In this document: piece by piece, positions 42,198 to 51,888 of the stretch | Position numbering within the stretch: position 1 is the stretch's first letter | How the letters are laid out: each line of letters opens with the position of its first letter | Source: Bin52 sp965243345 | GTDB lineage: Bacteria; Pseudomonadota; Alphaproteobacteria; Thalassobaculales; Thalassobaculaceae | Assembly: GCA_965243345.1 (NCBI GenBank) | Contig: CBDEUR010000002.1 | Coordinates: 1-64,000 of the forward strand | Reading direction: 5' to 3' | DNA: 64,000 nt | Position numbers and translations under genes: made by a program | The notes under the pieces: generated by a model | Databases searched by the model: none | What the model was told of the DNA's origin: nothing | Seen by the model: the letters and a program-made list of their open reading frames with translations, nothing else

Positions 42198-44293
42198 GGG
42201 CCCGGCCCTCCCTGCTGGCCTGGAACGGCGGCGCGGTGCTCCCGGCGACGCTCCGCCGCCTCGGCTATGCGCCGCGCCCCGTCCGGACTGATCACACCTA
42301 CCAGGTCGCGCACCTTGCGGTTTCGATACAGCACGCCCGGATCGTCCGCCCGGGCAACAGGTCCACCGATAATGTGGCGCCACTCCTGCCACACCGGGGC
42401 CGGCGGCCCGGCGCGGGGCTCTCTCAGATGCGTGATCATCTGCCAGGGAGTCGCGCGGGCCCGGCCTTCGCCTCGGCCCTCGCGGTTCGTCTCACGGAAG
42501 TCGTGCACTTCCTGCTCGGGCACGACGGCGCCATCCTTCAGGGCCCCAAGAAGCGCGTCGGCCGCGGCCGCGTGCGCCTCCGCCATTCTCGCATTTCTCA
42601 CGCCGCGATGCTGCGTCGTCGACCATCCCTCGCGTACATAGCCGAGCTGTAGCGTGGACCGCGCCGGCCCCGGACCGCGAACCGAAAGGATATGGGACTG
42701 GCCCGACTCGCACATGGCCGAGTAGCCGCCGACGCAGTGCTCCATCTCTCTTCCTTCCTGGTACAGCTCCTCTCGCGATGTCAGCGCGGTGATCATGACG
42801 CCGCCGTGAACGAACGGCTCCGGCAGCAGGGAAGGCCAGTGACCCTCCGGCCAGCTCGTGGTCGCGACAGCCCGGCTCGTGTCAAGCCGGAACTCCTCCG
42901 TGGCACGGCCAAGCGCCGGGATCCGGGAAATCCATGTCCGCCCGAAGGAAAGCAGTGCTCCGACAGGGTTCTTGGACTTTCCCACGGCCTGGTCGAGAGC
43001 CGCGTCAACCGCTGTGACCAGAATCCCGGCGTCACGGGTAAAGGGCGGGGCCCCAATATCGGCGTCCGTTCGCAACGAGCGCAGGGCCAGTGGAATCAGC
43101 ACGTCCTGCGCCAAGGCGTGGGCGGCCTCGATCGCGTCCGTCACACCCAGTGCCAGGCGCCGGCGATCCAGCGGCTCGCCGTCATCGTAATCGGCTGCTT
43201 TCGCCAGGGTGCCGAGCCACCCGGCCCAGTCGCCCCGCGACGATTTCACCAGATCGGCAGGATTGCGGCCGAGGTGGCCGGCCAGCGGAAGGACCGCGGA
43301 GCCCGTCGCACAGACGAAGGCGTCCCACGCCGCATTGCTGTCAGGCGCCCACGACGGGTCGAGCTGCGCCAGCAGGCCCGTGACATCATCAAGCGTAATG
43401 CGGCCATGGACGCCGTGCGTCCGCCGGCGGCGCACGCCGAGAGCGTCTTCGTCCTCCACCGTTGTCGTCAACGCCGCGCCCGCGGGCATCGCCATGTCGA
43501 TGCGACCCAACCGCCTGCAGGCGGCGGGCGCGAGCCCGGTCTCGACCGCAAGGGCTGCCTGCAGCGGTTCGCGGCCCTCCACCGCGTGGCGCAGCGGCAC
43601 CCTGGTTGCAATCATCTCCGCGAACAGCGGGTAGGCATCAGCCGCCTGTCGCCTGTCGACGGCACCCGCGCCGGCAGCCGCGTACCAGCGCACGGCTGCC
43701 GGCGCGGGTCGGTGCACGCTGGCCAGCGCGCTCTCGGCGCGCTCCATGTCGAGGGCCTCGACATCACGCACCATCGCGGCCGCCACCGGCATTGCGGCGG
43801 CGAGCGCTGCCACGGACCGGTTGACCCGAAAGATCTCCCCGGGCTCAACCTGTATGTGTTCTTCCCAGAAGTTCGCGCGCGGTGCGCCGTTTGGATCGAA
43901 CAGCGCCCGCGCAAGCGGCTCCCATCCCGGCTCGTGCAGCAGTGGGATGTCCACCACGTTCTCGTCGTCGGCCGGTGCCGCCCCCAGCAGGGCTGCCAGC
44001 CGCTGCCGGTCCTCCGGAGCCTGGCCAGCAGGCCGCAACCGCATGCCGCGGACTGCGGCGAACACGCACAGCGCAGCTGACGCGCCGTCCATGGTTTCAG
44101 CGATCGCGTTCCAGCGCGGCAGCCGCAGGCTGCTTCCGGTCGGCACCGCACCGCGCTGCTGGGAAACGAACAGGCCCTTGGCCGCCGTCTCGTCCAGCGA
44201 GGCCGGCGTGCGGATCACCAGCAGCTGGCGCTCCCGCTCCGCATCGCGCTCCACGACCAGGCTGCTACCGGCGCGATACGCCCGCACCGCCAT
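42194..44293 (-). CDS. PcfJ-domain protein
   Basis: 699 aa. The C-terminal third has the PcfJ-like signature EGREMEHCVGGYSAMCESGQSHILSV (about residues 512-537) and QHRGVRNARM. PcfJ proteins are encoded on conjugative plasmids, with unknown mechanism. The N-terminal 480 residues are Ala-rich and unrecognised. Between the strawberry-notch and helicase genes in one operon. Confidence 0.7.
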   Translation of the reverse strand: MAVRAYRAGSSLVVERDAERERQLLVIRTPASLDETAAKGLFVSQQRGAVPTGSSLRLPRWNAIAETMDGASAALCVFAAVRGMRLRPAGQAPEDRQRLAALLGAAPADDENVVDIPLLHEPGWEPLARALFDPNGAPRANFWEEHIQVEPGEIFRVNRSVAALAAAMPVAAAMVRDVEALDMERAESALASVHRPAPAAVRWYAAAGAGAVDRRQAADAYPLFAEMIATRVPLRHAVEGREPLQAALAVETGLAPAACRRLGRIDMAMPAGAALTTTVEDEDALGVRRRRTHGVHGRITLDDVTGLLAQLDPSWAPDSNAAWDAFVCATGSAVLPLAGHLGRNPADLVKSSRGDWAGWLGTLAKAADYDDGEPLDRRRLALGVTDAIEAAHALAQDVLIPLALRSLRTDADIGAPPFTRDAGILVTAVDAALDQAVGKSKNPVGALLSFGRTWISRIPALGRATEEFRLDTSRAVATTSWPEGHWPSLLPEPFVHGGVMITALTSREELYQEGREMEHCVGGYSAMCESGQSHILSVRGPGPARSTLQLGYVREGWSTTQHRGVRNARMAEAHAAAADALLGALKDGAVVPEQEVHDFRETNREGRGEGRARATPWQMITHLREPRAGPPAPVWQEWRHIIGGPVARADDPGVLYRNRKVRDLVGVISPDGARRIAEAAERRREHRAAVPGQQGGPGP

Positions 44294-44329
44294 TACGGTT
44301 GCCTCGGTCTCGCCCGGCGCGGGACCCGT

Positions 44330-47300
44330 TCACGCCACATCGAGCACCTCGTCGTCCTCGAGAATCTCGCCGACGGCCGCAAGGTCCAGCTCCTCGTTCG
44401 CGCCGGGTTCGCCTCCCGGAACCGCCTCGCCCGGCGGCGGCCGACGGCCAGGACTGGCCGCATCGAACCGCTCAAGCGACCAGTCCTGGCCGTCGGCCGC
44501 CAACCTCCGCTGCACCTCCTCGGCCTCCTGTGCCGTCTCCCTCACCACGGCTGATGCCAGCAGTTCCGGTTCCAGGCTCGACTGCGCCAAGGTCTCGGCG
44601 AACCGCCCGAAGGCGTCGAGACCCTCTCTCTCCAGCGGGAACGAGACGTACCACACCGGTCCCCGTCTGCCGGTGGTGAACTCGCTCTGCTCCAGTTCCT
44701 GCCGATGCGCGGTGAGCTGGCGGTTGCGTGCCCAGAACCCCTGGTTTCGACGCTGCCAGTGTCCCGGCAGCGTTACGCGAATGACCCTGGGGACGCGCCC
44801 CGTCAGCGTCAGGGTGGTCTCCGCCACCATCCTGTCAGGCCCGTCCCAGATCTGTGTTGGTCGGCGCTCGCCCGTCGCCTCGAGGATCAGGGTCGCAGCC
44901 GCGACCATGATGTTCGGTACCGGCACAGGAAGCCTCGCCAGCTCGGCCTTGCTCCGGGGCACGGCGATCCCGCGGCGCATCCGGCCCTCTCCGTCCGCCA
45001 CCGCGGTCACCGCCCCCAGCCCGTGCCGACGTGAGATGGTGAGGGCCTGAATCAGATTCCCAGACAGGAACTGCTGCGGCATGCGCTGCGATTCCCGCGC
45101 AAGGGCGCGGTACCACTCAGCCGTTTCCTCCGACGGACCGTCGGCAAACCCGGAACGGATGCTGACCTGGTCGTGCCGCATGACATTCGCCATCGACAGC
45201 CGCCGGGCCCGCTCCGCACCCGGTTCCATGACATCGAGCATGTAGGATGCAGGCGCTCCCAGCGTCCGCGGCCCGAGACGCGGTGGCGCGACCAACCTGG
45301 TCACGATGCCGTGCACGGCCGGCAGCTCCCCGTCCGCCTCACACGCTATCTCGACGCCCGGGCGCAGCATTTCGAGCGTATCTGCCAGGCGTTCGAGCCG
45401 CTGCTGCCTGTGCACGTAGGCCGGCGGCAGGTCCTCGTCCTCGGCCAGGACTGCGGCCGCGTCGATCCCGGTAACATCGGTCAGGATGGTCGCCATGTGC
45501 AGCCGCAGCTGGTCGGCGTGCGGCCGAAAACCGGACGGGAGCGCTATTCGTCCGCGCTCCGCCATTTCCTGAACGCGCTCCGGCTGGAGCGCGTTGCCCT
45601 CCGAGATCTGAACTCCTGTTTCCAGATAGACCGGCGACGATATCTGCGAGCGGTCGACCGCCTCGGCGTCATCCGCTGGCTCCACACCGGCATACACCAT
45701 CCGGGCCGCCGGCTCGAACCGTCCAGGCAGCGTGCGGATGACCAGGGGATTCATGTTGCGCCTGTCCAACTCCGCCACCAGAGCCTGGAACTCCTGCGTG
45801 ATCCGGTCCATGACCTCGCGCTGGTCGTCCGGTGGCAGTAGCATGAGCCGCATCAGCGTCTTGTTCGCGAGGTTGTCAGCCACGTTGCCAACCACCCCGC
45901 CGGCATCCAGCACGAGCGCGCTCGGCCCATGGGCGTCGTCAAGGTCTGTCAGGCCGGGAACGACGGTCCTGGCTCGCACCCGCAGGCCCAGGCGCCTGGC
46001 AATGTCAGGGCTTTGGCGGAGCACCGATTCTGCCGCCGCGTCTCCGACCTGATTGAGCAGGTCCGGCACATTGCGCGCCAGGTGCGGGTGGGCACGATTC
46101 GCATCCACCGAGGCTCCCATTGCGCGCAGCTTGCGGTTGCGCTGCTGAACCAGGCGCATTTCCGGGCCGAGACCGGCGACGATCGAGACCATGCGCGGCG
46201 CACTTGTCTGCCCGTAGCGGTTTCCCCTCCCGATGGACTGAACGTACTTGATGATGTCCGGGGGCGACTCGAACTCGACAAACACCCGGCGTCTCTGATC
46301 TCCAACATCCGGCGCTGCGTGGTAACTGGTTCCGGTCGCGCCGGCCGCGTTGTAGGCAAGCACGTCGGTCTCGCCGTTGTTGAAGCTCGCAATCAGTGCC
46401 TGGCGGTCCACCCTCGGGCGGCGGTGGACCTCGCCGTCGCGCATCTCGTAGCTCCGCCCCGAGACTTCCCCGTAGCTGTATCCGGCTGCTTCGATCCCCT
46501 CGCGAATCAGGTCCAGCGGCGACATGGGCAGGGACTCCGGCAGGGCCGCGATCAGCGCCTGCGCGTCCCGGGAAATCTGCTCAAGGACCGGGTCGTAGTG
46601 CCGGGCGTCATGGATCCCGGCCTCCCGGTCCCTGACCCTGTAGATGCTCTCGTGGATGCGGGAGACAGTCCGCGCCGCGGTCAGCGGCAATGCTGCCCGT
46701 CCGGGCTCCGCATCCGGATCGGGCTCCGTGTTGCGCTCGTTGAAGGCATCCTTCAGCACGCTTTCGTTCGTCGCCTGGAAGGCGATCAGGGGCTTGCGGC
46801 CCTCCCTTAGTTCGCGCACCACGTTCCGCGCCACCATCGGTGCACGAATGGCGTTGAGCATCACGGTGTTCAGACGGGCGAGCGGAGACCCGATGGTGCC
46901 GAGGTTTGCCTCCCAGCGGTCGCGCTGGACCTCCCGGCCTGGGCCACGCGCCGCCGCAGGCAGCCCGAGAGCTTCGCGTACAGGGCTGCCTGCGGCGGCG
47001 ATCCTGGTGTGAGCCTCCACCATGAGGCGGGCGACTTCGCCGACCTGCAGCAAGACCCACTCCGCTTCCTCGGTCTCCTCGTCAGGCGGCACGTCCACGT
47101 GGAACCCGATCTCCGAGAGATCGTGCTCGCGGCGCAGGAGTACACCGTCCTCGACCAACATTGTGGTCAGACACTCCTGCGCCGCCGCTCCACCGCTCGC
47201 AACCGCCTGGAATGTCTCGGCGACGCCATACATGTCCGGCGGCAAGAGTGGTCTGTACAGATCGAGGCCGCGCGTATCGCGCAACCAGGTGGCCGAGGCC

Positions 47301-49882
47301 ATGACCACCCGCTCAGCCGCCCCGTTCAGGATCCGCATGAACTGCCCGGCGCGGCTGGTCGGGGTGAGGCAGTTGTGAACCTCGTCAGCCACTACCAGCA
47401 GGGGCCGCCCGTCGCGGCGGCACTGTTCGGCGATTGCCCGGGCCCAGGCCAGCTGCGGCAGCTGTTGGCCCGCCGGGTCCGCGGCGGGCCGCTCCGCGTC
47501 GTCCAGCCTCACCGTGGACGAGACCATCGAGTAGGTGGTGCACAGATAATCCACATCCGCGGGCCAGGCGTCATCGCCCCTGACAGCGGCCGCAAGCAGT
47601 TCCCGGCGCTGCTCCGTGTCCATGGGCAGGAGCGACATCTCCTGCAGTTCGCCGGCCTCGTCCGCATTCTGCCAGGTCACCCGTGCTGCGCGCGCCATCA
47701 CCGCTGCCGCCCTGCCGGCCGGCAGTCCGACCGCACCCAGGTCCCGGAAAACGTCAGGAATGTTGACCGGCCGCTCGGTCAGGCACAGGACGCGGCCACC
47801 GGCGAGCAGGTGCTGGCGCGCAATGGCCTGCATGATCCGGCCCTTGCCAATCCCGGTGGCATCGGCGAGCAGCATGCCGCGGCCACGCGCGGCGGCATCG
47901 GTCGCGAGCGCGATGGCATCGACCTGCTCGGAGGTGAGCCGTGCACCGAGCTGTTCCCGGGTCAGCCCCAGTTCATGGCTGACCGCGGTGTCGATTCCGC
48001 CTTCCTCGCCGAACCTCCGCGCGGCCCTCTCCTGGGCGCGGGAGAGTGCGCTCTCGAGAGATCGCGGCACCATCGAGAACGGGGCTCCCACCTTCGAGGC
48101 CGGCGTGTAGCCGACGTAGCTGTCGGTGTCATCGAGCACCTCGACATCTGCGTCCTCCTCGCCCAGGTTCCACTCATGAATACGACCGCGGGCACGCTGG
48201 ATCTCGTTCGCCAGCGCCTCCAGTCCGTCCAGGCTGTCGGCCCGGTAGGTGCGCAGGGCCGCGTCGGGAAGCATCTCCAGAACGACGGGGCGCCGCTCGC
48301 CGATGGCAAGCAGCGTGACCGGCGCGTGTTCGGGGTCACCGGAGGCCTGGGTCGGCCCGATCTCGCCGACTGCCTCGATCCCGTAAGCCAGTCCGACTTC
48401 CTGGCGAACCGCCTCGACGCCTGCGTCCTCCGGCCGCCCGCCAACCAGCACCAGGGAATGGCCCCTGGCGCGCCGGCGCGCCAGGGCGGCTGCCACACGG
48501 GGGACCAGATTGCCGCCGGCAACACCGCTCAGATCGATCACCTGTGCGTCGGGATTGTCCACGCTCTCCCCGGCAGGTCCGCCAGTCAGGGCGCGGGCGA
48601 GCAGATCCGAGCCGGTCACCTCTACCAGGCCCGCCTGGTCAAGCGCATGGCGCAACAGCACCGGTACCTGCGGAGCCTGCGTGAGCCCGCCGCCTCCGTA
48701 CGCGGTCACGCCACCGGAAAGACGGCTCGCGACCGCGAGGGCGTCCCGGAGCTGCTCACGGCGTTCTGCCGGAGGCGCGTCGGGGTCGATCGACGTCACC
48801 ACCCGCCGGCGGAGCTCATCGGCGAGCGCCCGCGCGATCGCGTCGGGTTCGGGTGCCTCCGCCGGCGGGCCCCTGTCGGGCCCGCCGGGCTCGACAGCGA
48901 GCGCCGCACGGCGGGCGAGCCTCTCTGCGGAAAGCCGTCCGCCGCCCGCCTGCATTTCCGCCCAGATCCCCTCGGCCAGACCGGGAATGTCATCATTCGA
49001 GCGCACCCTGAGCCAGGTGGCCGGCGGTTCGTCAGCGGTTTCGGGGACGAACTGTGCCGCCTCGGCGCCGCGCGGCAGGATGTACCGGTCCTGCCCGTCG
49101 CTGACCACCAGGTCGCCGGCAAAGTTGGTCCCGAGCTCCTCGACCCTGGAAAGTTCGGGGCCGCCTGCCGGTGGCGGGGCGGCGGGCGGCGGACGCGGCC
49201 TCGGCGGGCGCAGATCCAGGCTGTGTTCAGGCCGACGCATCTCGCTCGCCGGCACGTCGATGGCGACAGCACCGGGAAGCGCGCGGGCGGCCACAAGCCG
49301 GGCCCTGGTCTCGCTACGTGGAAACGTCACGCGCAGCGAGCCATCGGCTGCCGCGGCAAACCCCGCCGCCGCGGCAGCGTCGAGCAGCCCCGCCGGCGGG
49401 TTGTTCCCGGGTTCGATCGCGATGCCGACCTGCGGGCCCTCTCCCTCGTCCCTGGGCAGCAGCATCAACCGGGGGCGTGCCGTCGTGTCCGGAAACGCAA
49501 ACCACTCGACCCGGCGTTCCCTGCGGTCGCGCCGGGCGGAGGCCGGGACCTGCCGGGCCGGGCGGCGCATGTCGAGCAGGTGTTCGGGCCGGCGCATCAC
49601 CTCCGGCTCCATTTCAACCGCCTCTGCCCCCGGCAGGCGGCGAAGTACAGCCACGGCAGCAGGCAACGTCGATCGGATCACGGAGCGCAGGAGCATCGGG
49701 TTGCCGCGCACTGCCGGGCGGAATCCGTGAGCTGCGAGCGCCTCTGCCAGACCGGGCGGTGGCTCTTCCCCGAGCTCTATCAGCACGCCGTAACGCGGTC
49801 GTCCACCCTCAGCAGGCGTCAGTGCAAGCAGCCGCGGATGCGCGGTCGTGCCGGTAAAGCGCAGCCACGGAAAGGTGGCCAT
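44330..49882 (-). CDS. Strawberry-notch-type NTPase/helicase, 1850 aa
   Basis: ATG behind GGGAGGGG. Residues about 1-110 and 125-225 are two copies of the same domain (each ends EPEVMRRPEHLLDMR or ASEMRRPEHSLDLR). The SNO AAA domain has Walker A ADATGIGKGR near residue 670 and Walker B-like VVADEVHN near 830. The SF2 C-terminal part (FVEFESPPDIIKYVQSIGRGNRYGQ) lies near 1200. Proteins of this type are common on large plasmids and phages and are taken to remodel DNA, often beside methylases. No methylase motif is seen in this one. Confidence 0.85.
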   Translation of the reverse strand: MATFPWLRFTGTTAHPRLLALTPAEGGRPRYGVLIELGEEPPPGLAEALAAHGFRPAVRGNPMLLRSVIRSTLPAAVAVLRRLPGAEAVEMEPEVMRRPEHLLDMRRPARQVPASARRDRRERRVEWFAFPDTTARPRLMLLPRDEGEGPQVGIAIEPGNNPPAGLLDAAAAAGFAAAADGSLRVTFPRSETRARLVAARALPGAVAIDVPASEMRRPEHSLDLRPPRPRPPPAAPPPAGGPELSRVEELGTNFAGDLVVSDGQDRYILPRGAEAAQFVPETADEPPATWLRVRSNDDIPGLAEGIWAEMQAGGGRLSAERLARRAALAVEPGGPDRGPPAEAPEPDAIARALADELRRRVVTSIDPDAPPAERREQLRDALAVASRLSGGVTAYGGGGLTQAPQVPVLLRHALDQAGLVEVTGSDLLARALTGGPAGESVDNPDAQVIDLSGVAGGNLVPRVAAALARRRARGHSLVLVGGRPEDAGVEAVRQEVGLAYGIEAVGEIGPTQASGDPEHAPVTLLAIGERRPVVLEMLPDAALRTYRADSLDGLEALANEIQRARGRIHEWNLGEEDADVEVLDDTDSYVGYTPASKVGAPFSMVPRSLESALSRAQERAARRFGEEGGIDTAVSHELGLTREQLGARLTSEQVDAIALATDAAARGRGMLLADATGIGKGRIMQAIARQHLLAGGRVLCLTERPVNIPDVFRDLGAVGLPAGRAAAVMARAARVTWQNADEAGELQEMSLLPMDTEQRRELLAAAVRGDDAWPADVDYLCTTYSMVSSTVRLDDAERPAADPAGQQLPQLAWARAIAEQCRRDGRPLLVVADEVHNCLTPTSRAGQFMRILNGAAERVVMASATWLRDTRGLDLYRPLLPPDMYGVAETFQAVASGGAAAQECLTTMLVEDGVLLRREHDLSEIGFHVDVPPDEETEEAEWVLLQVGEVARLMVEAHTRIAAAGSPVREALGLPAAARGPGREVQRDRWEANLGTIGSPLARLNTVMLNAIRAPMVARNVVRELREGRKPLIAFQATNESVLKDAFNERNTEPDPDAEPGRAALPLTAARTVSRIHESIYRVRDREAGIHDARHYDPVLEQISRDAQALIAALPESLPMSPLDLIREGIEAAGYSYGEVSGRSYEMRDGEVHRRPRVDRQALIASFNNGETDVLAYNAAGATGTSYHAAPDVGDQRRRVFVEFESPPDIIKYVQSIGRGNRYGQTSAPRMVSIVAGLGPEMRLVQQRNRKLRAMGASVDANRAHPHLARNVPDLLNQVGDAAAESVLRQSPDIARRLGLRVRARTVVPGLTDLDDAHGPSALVLDAGGVVGNVADNLANKTLMRLMLLPPDDQREVMDRITQEFQALVAELDRRNMNPLVIRTLPGRFEPAARMVYAGVEPADDAEAVDRSQISSPVYLETGVQISEGNALQPERVQEMAERGRIALPSGFRPHADQLRLHMATILTDVTGIDAAAVLAEDEDLPPAYVHRQQRLERLADTLEMLRPGVEIACEADGELPAVHGIVTRLVAPPRLGPRTLGAPASYMLDVMEPGAERARRLSMANVMRHDQVSIRSGFADGPSEETAEWYRALARESQRMPQQFLSGNLIQALTISRRHGLGAVTAVADGEGRMRRGIAVPRSKAELARLPVPVPNIMVAAATLILEATGERRPTQIWDGPDRMVAETTLTLTGRVPRVIRVTLPGHWQRRNQGFWARNRQLTAHRQELEQSEFTTGRRGPVWYVSFPLEREGLDAFGRFAETLAQSSLEPELLASAVVRETAQEAEEVQRRLAADGQDWSLERFDAASPGRRPPPGEAVPGGEPGANEELDLAAVGEILEDDEVLDVA

Positions 49883-49906
49883 GTCCCCTCCCCTCGTCGG
49901 AAACGC

Positions 49907-49942
49907 CCCGGCCCCCGACTCGGCATCGCGTCGGGGGCCGGG
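49907..49942 (-). repeat. Strong hairpin between two operon genes
   Basis: CCCGGCCCCCGAC (49907-49919) and GTCGGGGGCCGGG (49930-49942) form a perfect 13-bp stem with a 10-nt loop, just after the 457-aa gene and just before the 1850-aa gene. No T-run follows, so it may set relative expression or mRNA processing rather than end transcription. Confidence 0.6.
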
Positions 49943-49953
49943 CGCATCTCACT

Positions 49954-51327
49954 TTACGGCGAAGTTGCCGGGAGGCCATCTTCCTTCTCGGCCGCAGTGT
50001 CATCGCCGCCGAGCCCGAGAATCGTCGTGTAGGCCTCCTCGTCATCCGGGTCGAGATCGGAACCGTCAAAGACCTCGACGTCCTCTCCCTCGTTGACGGC
50101 GGCAGCCTGTTCCTGGGACACGGGCTCAGCAATATCGCCGGGTTCCCGTACATCCGCTTCAGCGGTTGTCGCCAGCCCCGGGCCGGTTGCAAGCGCCTCG
50201 GCCGCCTGTTCATACATGTTGTGAAAGCGCTTCACCGAATTGAGATCACCCGGCATCGGCATCCAGTCCTCTCCGACCGGGGCCGCGGTGAGCACCAGGC
50301 GCTTGACCAGCGCGGGGGGCTCGCCCGCACGGTCTTCCCCGACCAGGCCATAGCTCGCCGGCAGGTGACCTCGCTGTCCGACATACGGCAGCTCCACGCC
50401 GCGCTCCTTCGCCCAGGCGCTGACGTCCTTGTTCGTTGCGTGGGCGAGCTTCCCCCCGTTTGACCACTCGGTGTAGTCCTTCTCCGCCCTGTCGCGAGCG
50501 CCGGGAACCCCCGACAACCGGTCGAGGGCAGCGACGAGCTTGGCTCCATGAGTGGGAGCCAGGTACCGACGAAGCGAACCGGACTTCATCATGTCCTCTG
50601 TTTCGTAGCGCGACAGCAGCCTGGTGGATGCCGGCGCAATCGAGATCGTGTGCCCCGCCTTGAAACCGGCGACGACCGCTTCCACGCCGCCCAGGCGCGC
50701 GATGCACTGCTCGTACCGATCGCCCGGCCCCTGCGCGGGTTCGCCGTCCTCGCCCCTGGCCGGGCCGGGAAGGGTGACCGTGTCGCGGCCGGCGTCGGGA
50801 CCGTCCGCGTGCAGCACCGCCACGACGACACGTCCATACCCTTCATCGCGGCTTGCGGCAGCGATGAACGCGGCGTGCAGTTCGTCAATGGTGGTGGCCT
50901 GAGTGCCGGCACCCACATCGATGGTCGTCACGCCGACCTTCTGGGTGCCGTCCTGCGGCCACTCCGACCTGAATGGCGTCACTGCCATCCATAGCGGGTG
51001 CTCGGACGTCGAAAACACCGGCTCTCCGTCACCAGCGGTGCGCATCCACCGCGATGTGAACCCGCCGCCGCTGGTCCGGCGCAGACCGTCCACCACCAGG
51101 TACGCCATACCGTCCGCGATGACCTCCGGTTCGATGTATGACATGCCCCTCTGGGCGAGTGCGGCCGGCTTGGTCTTTCCCTCACACCCCATGTCGGTGA
51201 TCTCTGTGCCGTGGTGGGGACCGCCGACCACGGTCCCGGACAAGGTATTCTTCTCGGCATTGACCTCGGTAACCTGGACCAGGGTGCTCGGTCCGAAGTA
51301 GCTCGCCTGTCGCTTGAATCTCATCAT
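49954..51327 (-). CDS. Unknown protein, 457 aa
   Basis: The ATG at 51327 follows ACGGAGGCCC; ATG 51342 is an alternative, and the open frame beyond is shadow. Starts MRFKRQASYFGPSTLVQV after one Met. A middle region has a phosphorylated-looking GTQATTIDELHAAFI stretch. The C-terminus is very acidic. No family known. It is first in the leftward unit that includes the strawberry-notch gene. Confidence 0.6.
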   Translation of the reverse strand: MMRFKRQASYFGPSTLVQVTEVNAEKNTLSGTVVGGPHHGTEITDMGCEGKTKPAALAQRGMSYIEPEVIADGMAYLVVDGLRRTSGGGFTSRWMRTAGDGEPVFSTSEHPLWMAVTPFRSEWPQDGTQKVGVTTIDVGAGTQATTIDELHAAFIAAASRDEGYGRVVVAVLHADGPDAGRDTVTLPGPARGEDGEPAQGPGDRYEQCIARLGGVEAVVAGFKAGHTISIAPASTRLLSRYETEDMMKSGSLRRYLAPTHGAKLVAALDRLSGVPGARDRAEKDYTEWSNGGKLAHATNKDVSAWAKERGVELPYVGQRGHLPASYGLVGEDRAGEPPALVKRLVLTAAPVGEDWMPMPGDLNSVKRFHNMYEQAAEALATGPGLATTAEADVREPGDIAEPVSQEQAAAVNEGEDVEVFDGSDLDPDDEEAYTTILGLGGDDTAAEKEDGLPATSP

Positions 51328-51573
51328 GGGCCTCCGTGTCATTTTTTCGCGCCCCTCTTTTCCGGGTTTCGGAGCTCTTGAAAGCCAGCAACTGCCTGGC
51401 CGTCCCATGCAATCACTCAGGCGTGAAAATTCAAAAAAAGTGCCTTGAACCGTGTTCCGGGTATTGCCTGCCCCGCACGAATGGCCTAAAATTAGGTCAT
51501 TCGCGCGGGGCACACCACCAAACCGTCGCCCTCGCGTATTCCGGCGCAGTGCCGCACTGACAGGAGCCGAGTG
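51328..51573. promoter_or_regulatory. Divergent intergenic region with operator B
   Basis: 246 bp with no gene and unusually AT-rich in parts (CAAAAAAAGTGC at 51431). It separates the 457-aa leftward gene from the 95-aa rightward gene. The palindrome at 51485-51496 lies in it. Confidence 0.5.
51485..51496. promoter_or_regulatory. Near-palindrome, candidate operator B
   Basis: CCTAAAATTAGG, in the 17-bp setting GGCCTAAAATTAGGTCA, identical to the setting at 5345-5361 except for one central base, although 46 kb away. Suggests one regulator for both loci. Confidence 0.5.
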
Positions 51574-51861
51574 ATGACGCTTCACGATTGCCAGGTCGCA
51601 CCCGTGCCCGACGTCTCCGCCGGCGCAGGGCACAGGCTTCATTCAGCCGCACCGGCCATGACGGGTCCCGGCGCAGCCATCGCCCTGTCGAGCGACTCCG
51701 GCCTCGATATCCGGGTCGGCCCGGGCACAACCGTGATCGTCCGTCCCGGCATCGACATCGCGATCGAGGTCCGGGCCGCGGGCCGCCCGGATATCGACAA
51801 TTCCCGGCTCACCGCGCTGGGAAACATGCTCAAGGCCGTGGTGCAGATCGCCACCGGTTGA
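51574..51861 (+). CDS. Small unknown protein
   Basis: 95 aa, ATG behind CAGGAGCCGAGTG. The second half alternates beta-like segments (LDIRVGPGTTVIVRPGIDIAIEV). No motif. Starts about 75 bp after operator B. Confidence 0.5.
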   Translation: MTLHDCQVAPVPDVSAGAGHRLHSAAPAMTGPGAAIALSSDSGLDIRVGPGTTVIVRPGIDIAIEVRAAGRPDIDNSRLTALGNMLKAVVQIATG

Positions 51862-51888
51862 TTCCCCGCGCACACCTGAGAGAACGAC

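Noticed and set aside
40647..49882. UvrD-like or strawberry-notch helicase as a replacement for Cas3
   Set aside because: Neither has an HD nuclease domain, both belong to a distant operon of plasmid-type genes, and nothing links them to the cas promoter.
47009..50032. 1007-aa rightward frame opposite the strawberry-notch gene
   Set aside because: The minus strand carries clear ATPase motifs; the plus frame has low-complexity Arg/Pro/Gly sequence and no ribosome-binding site.
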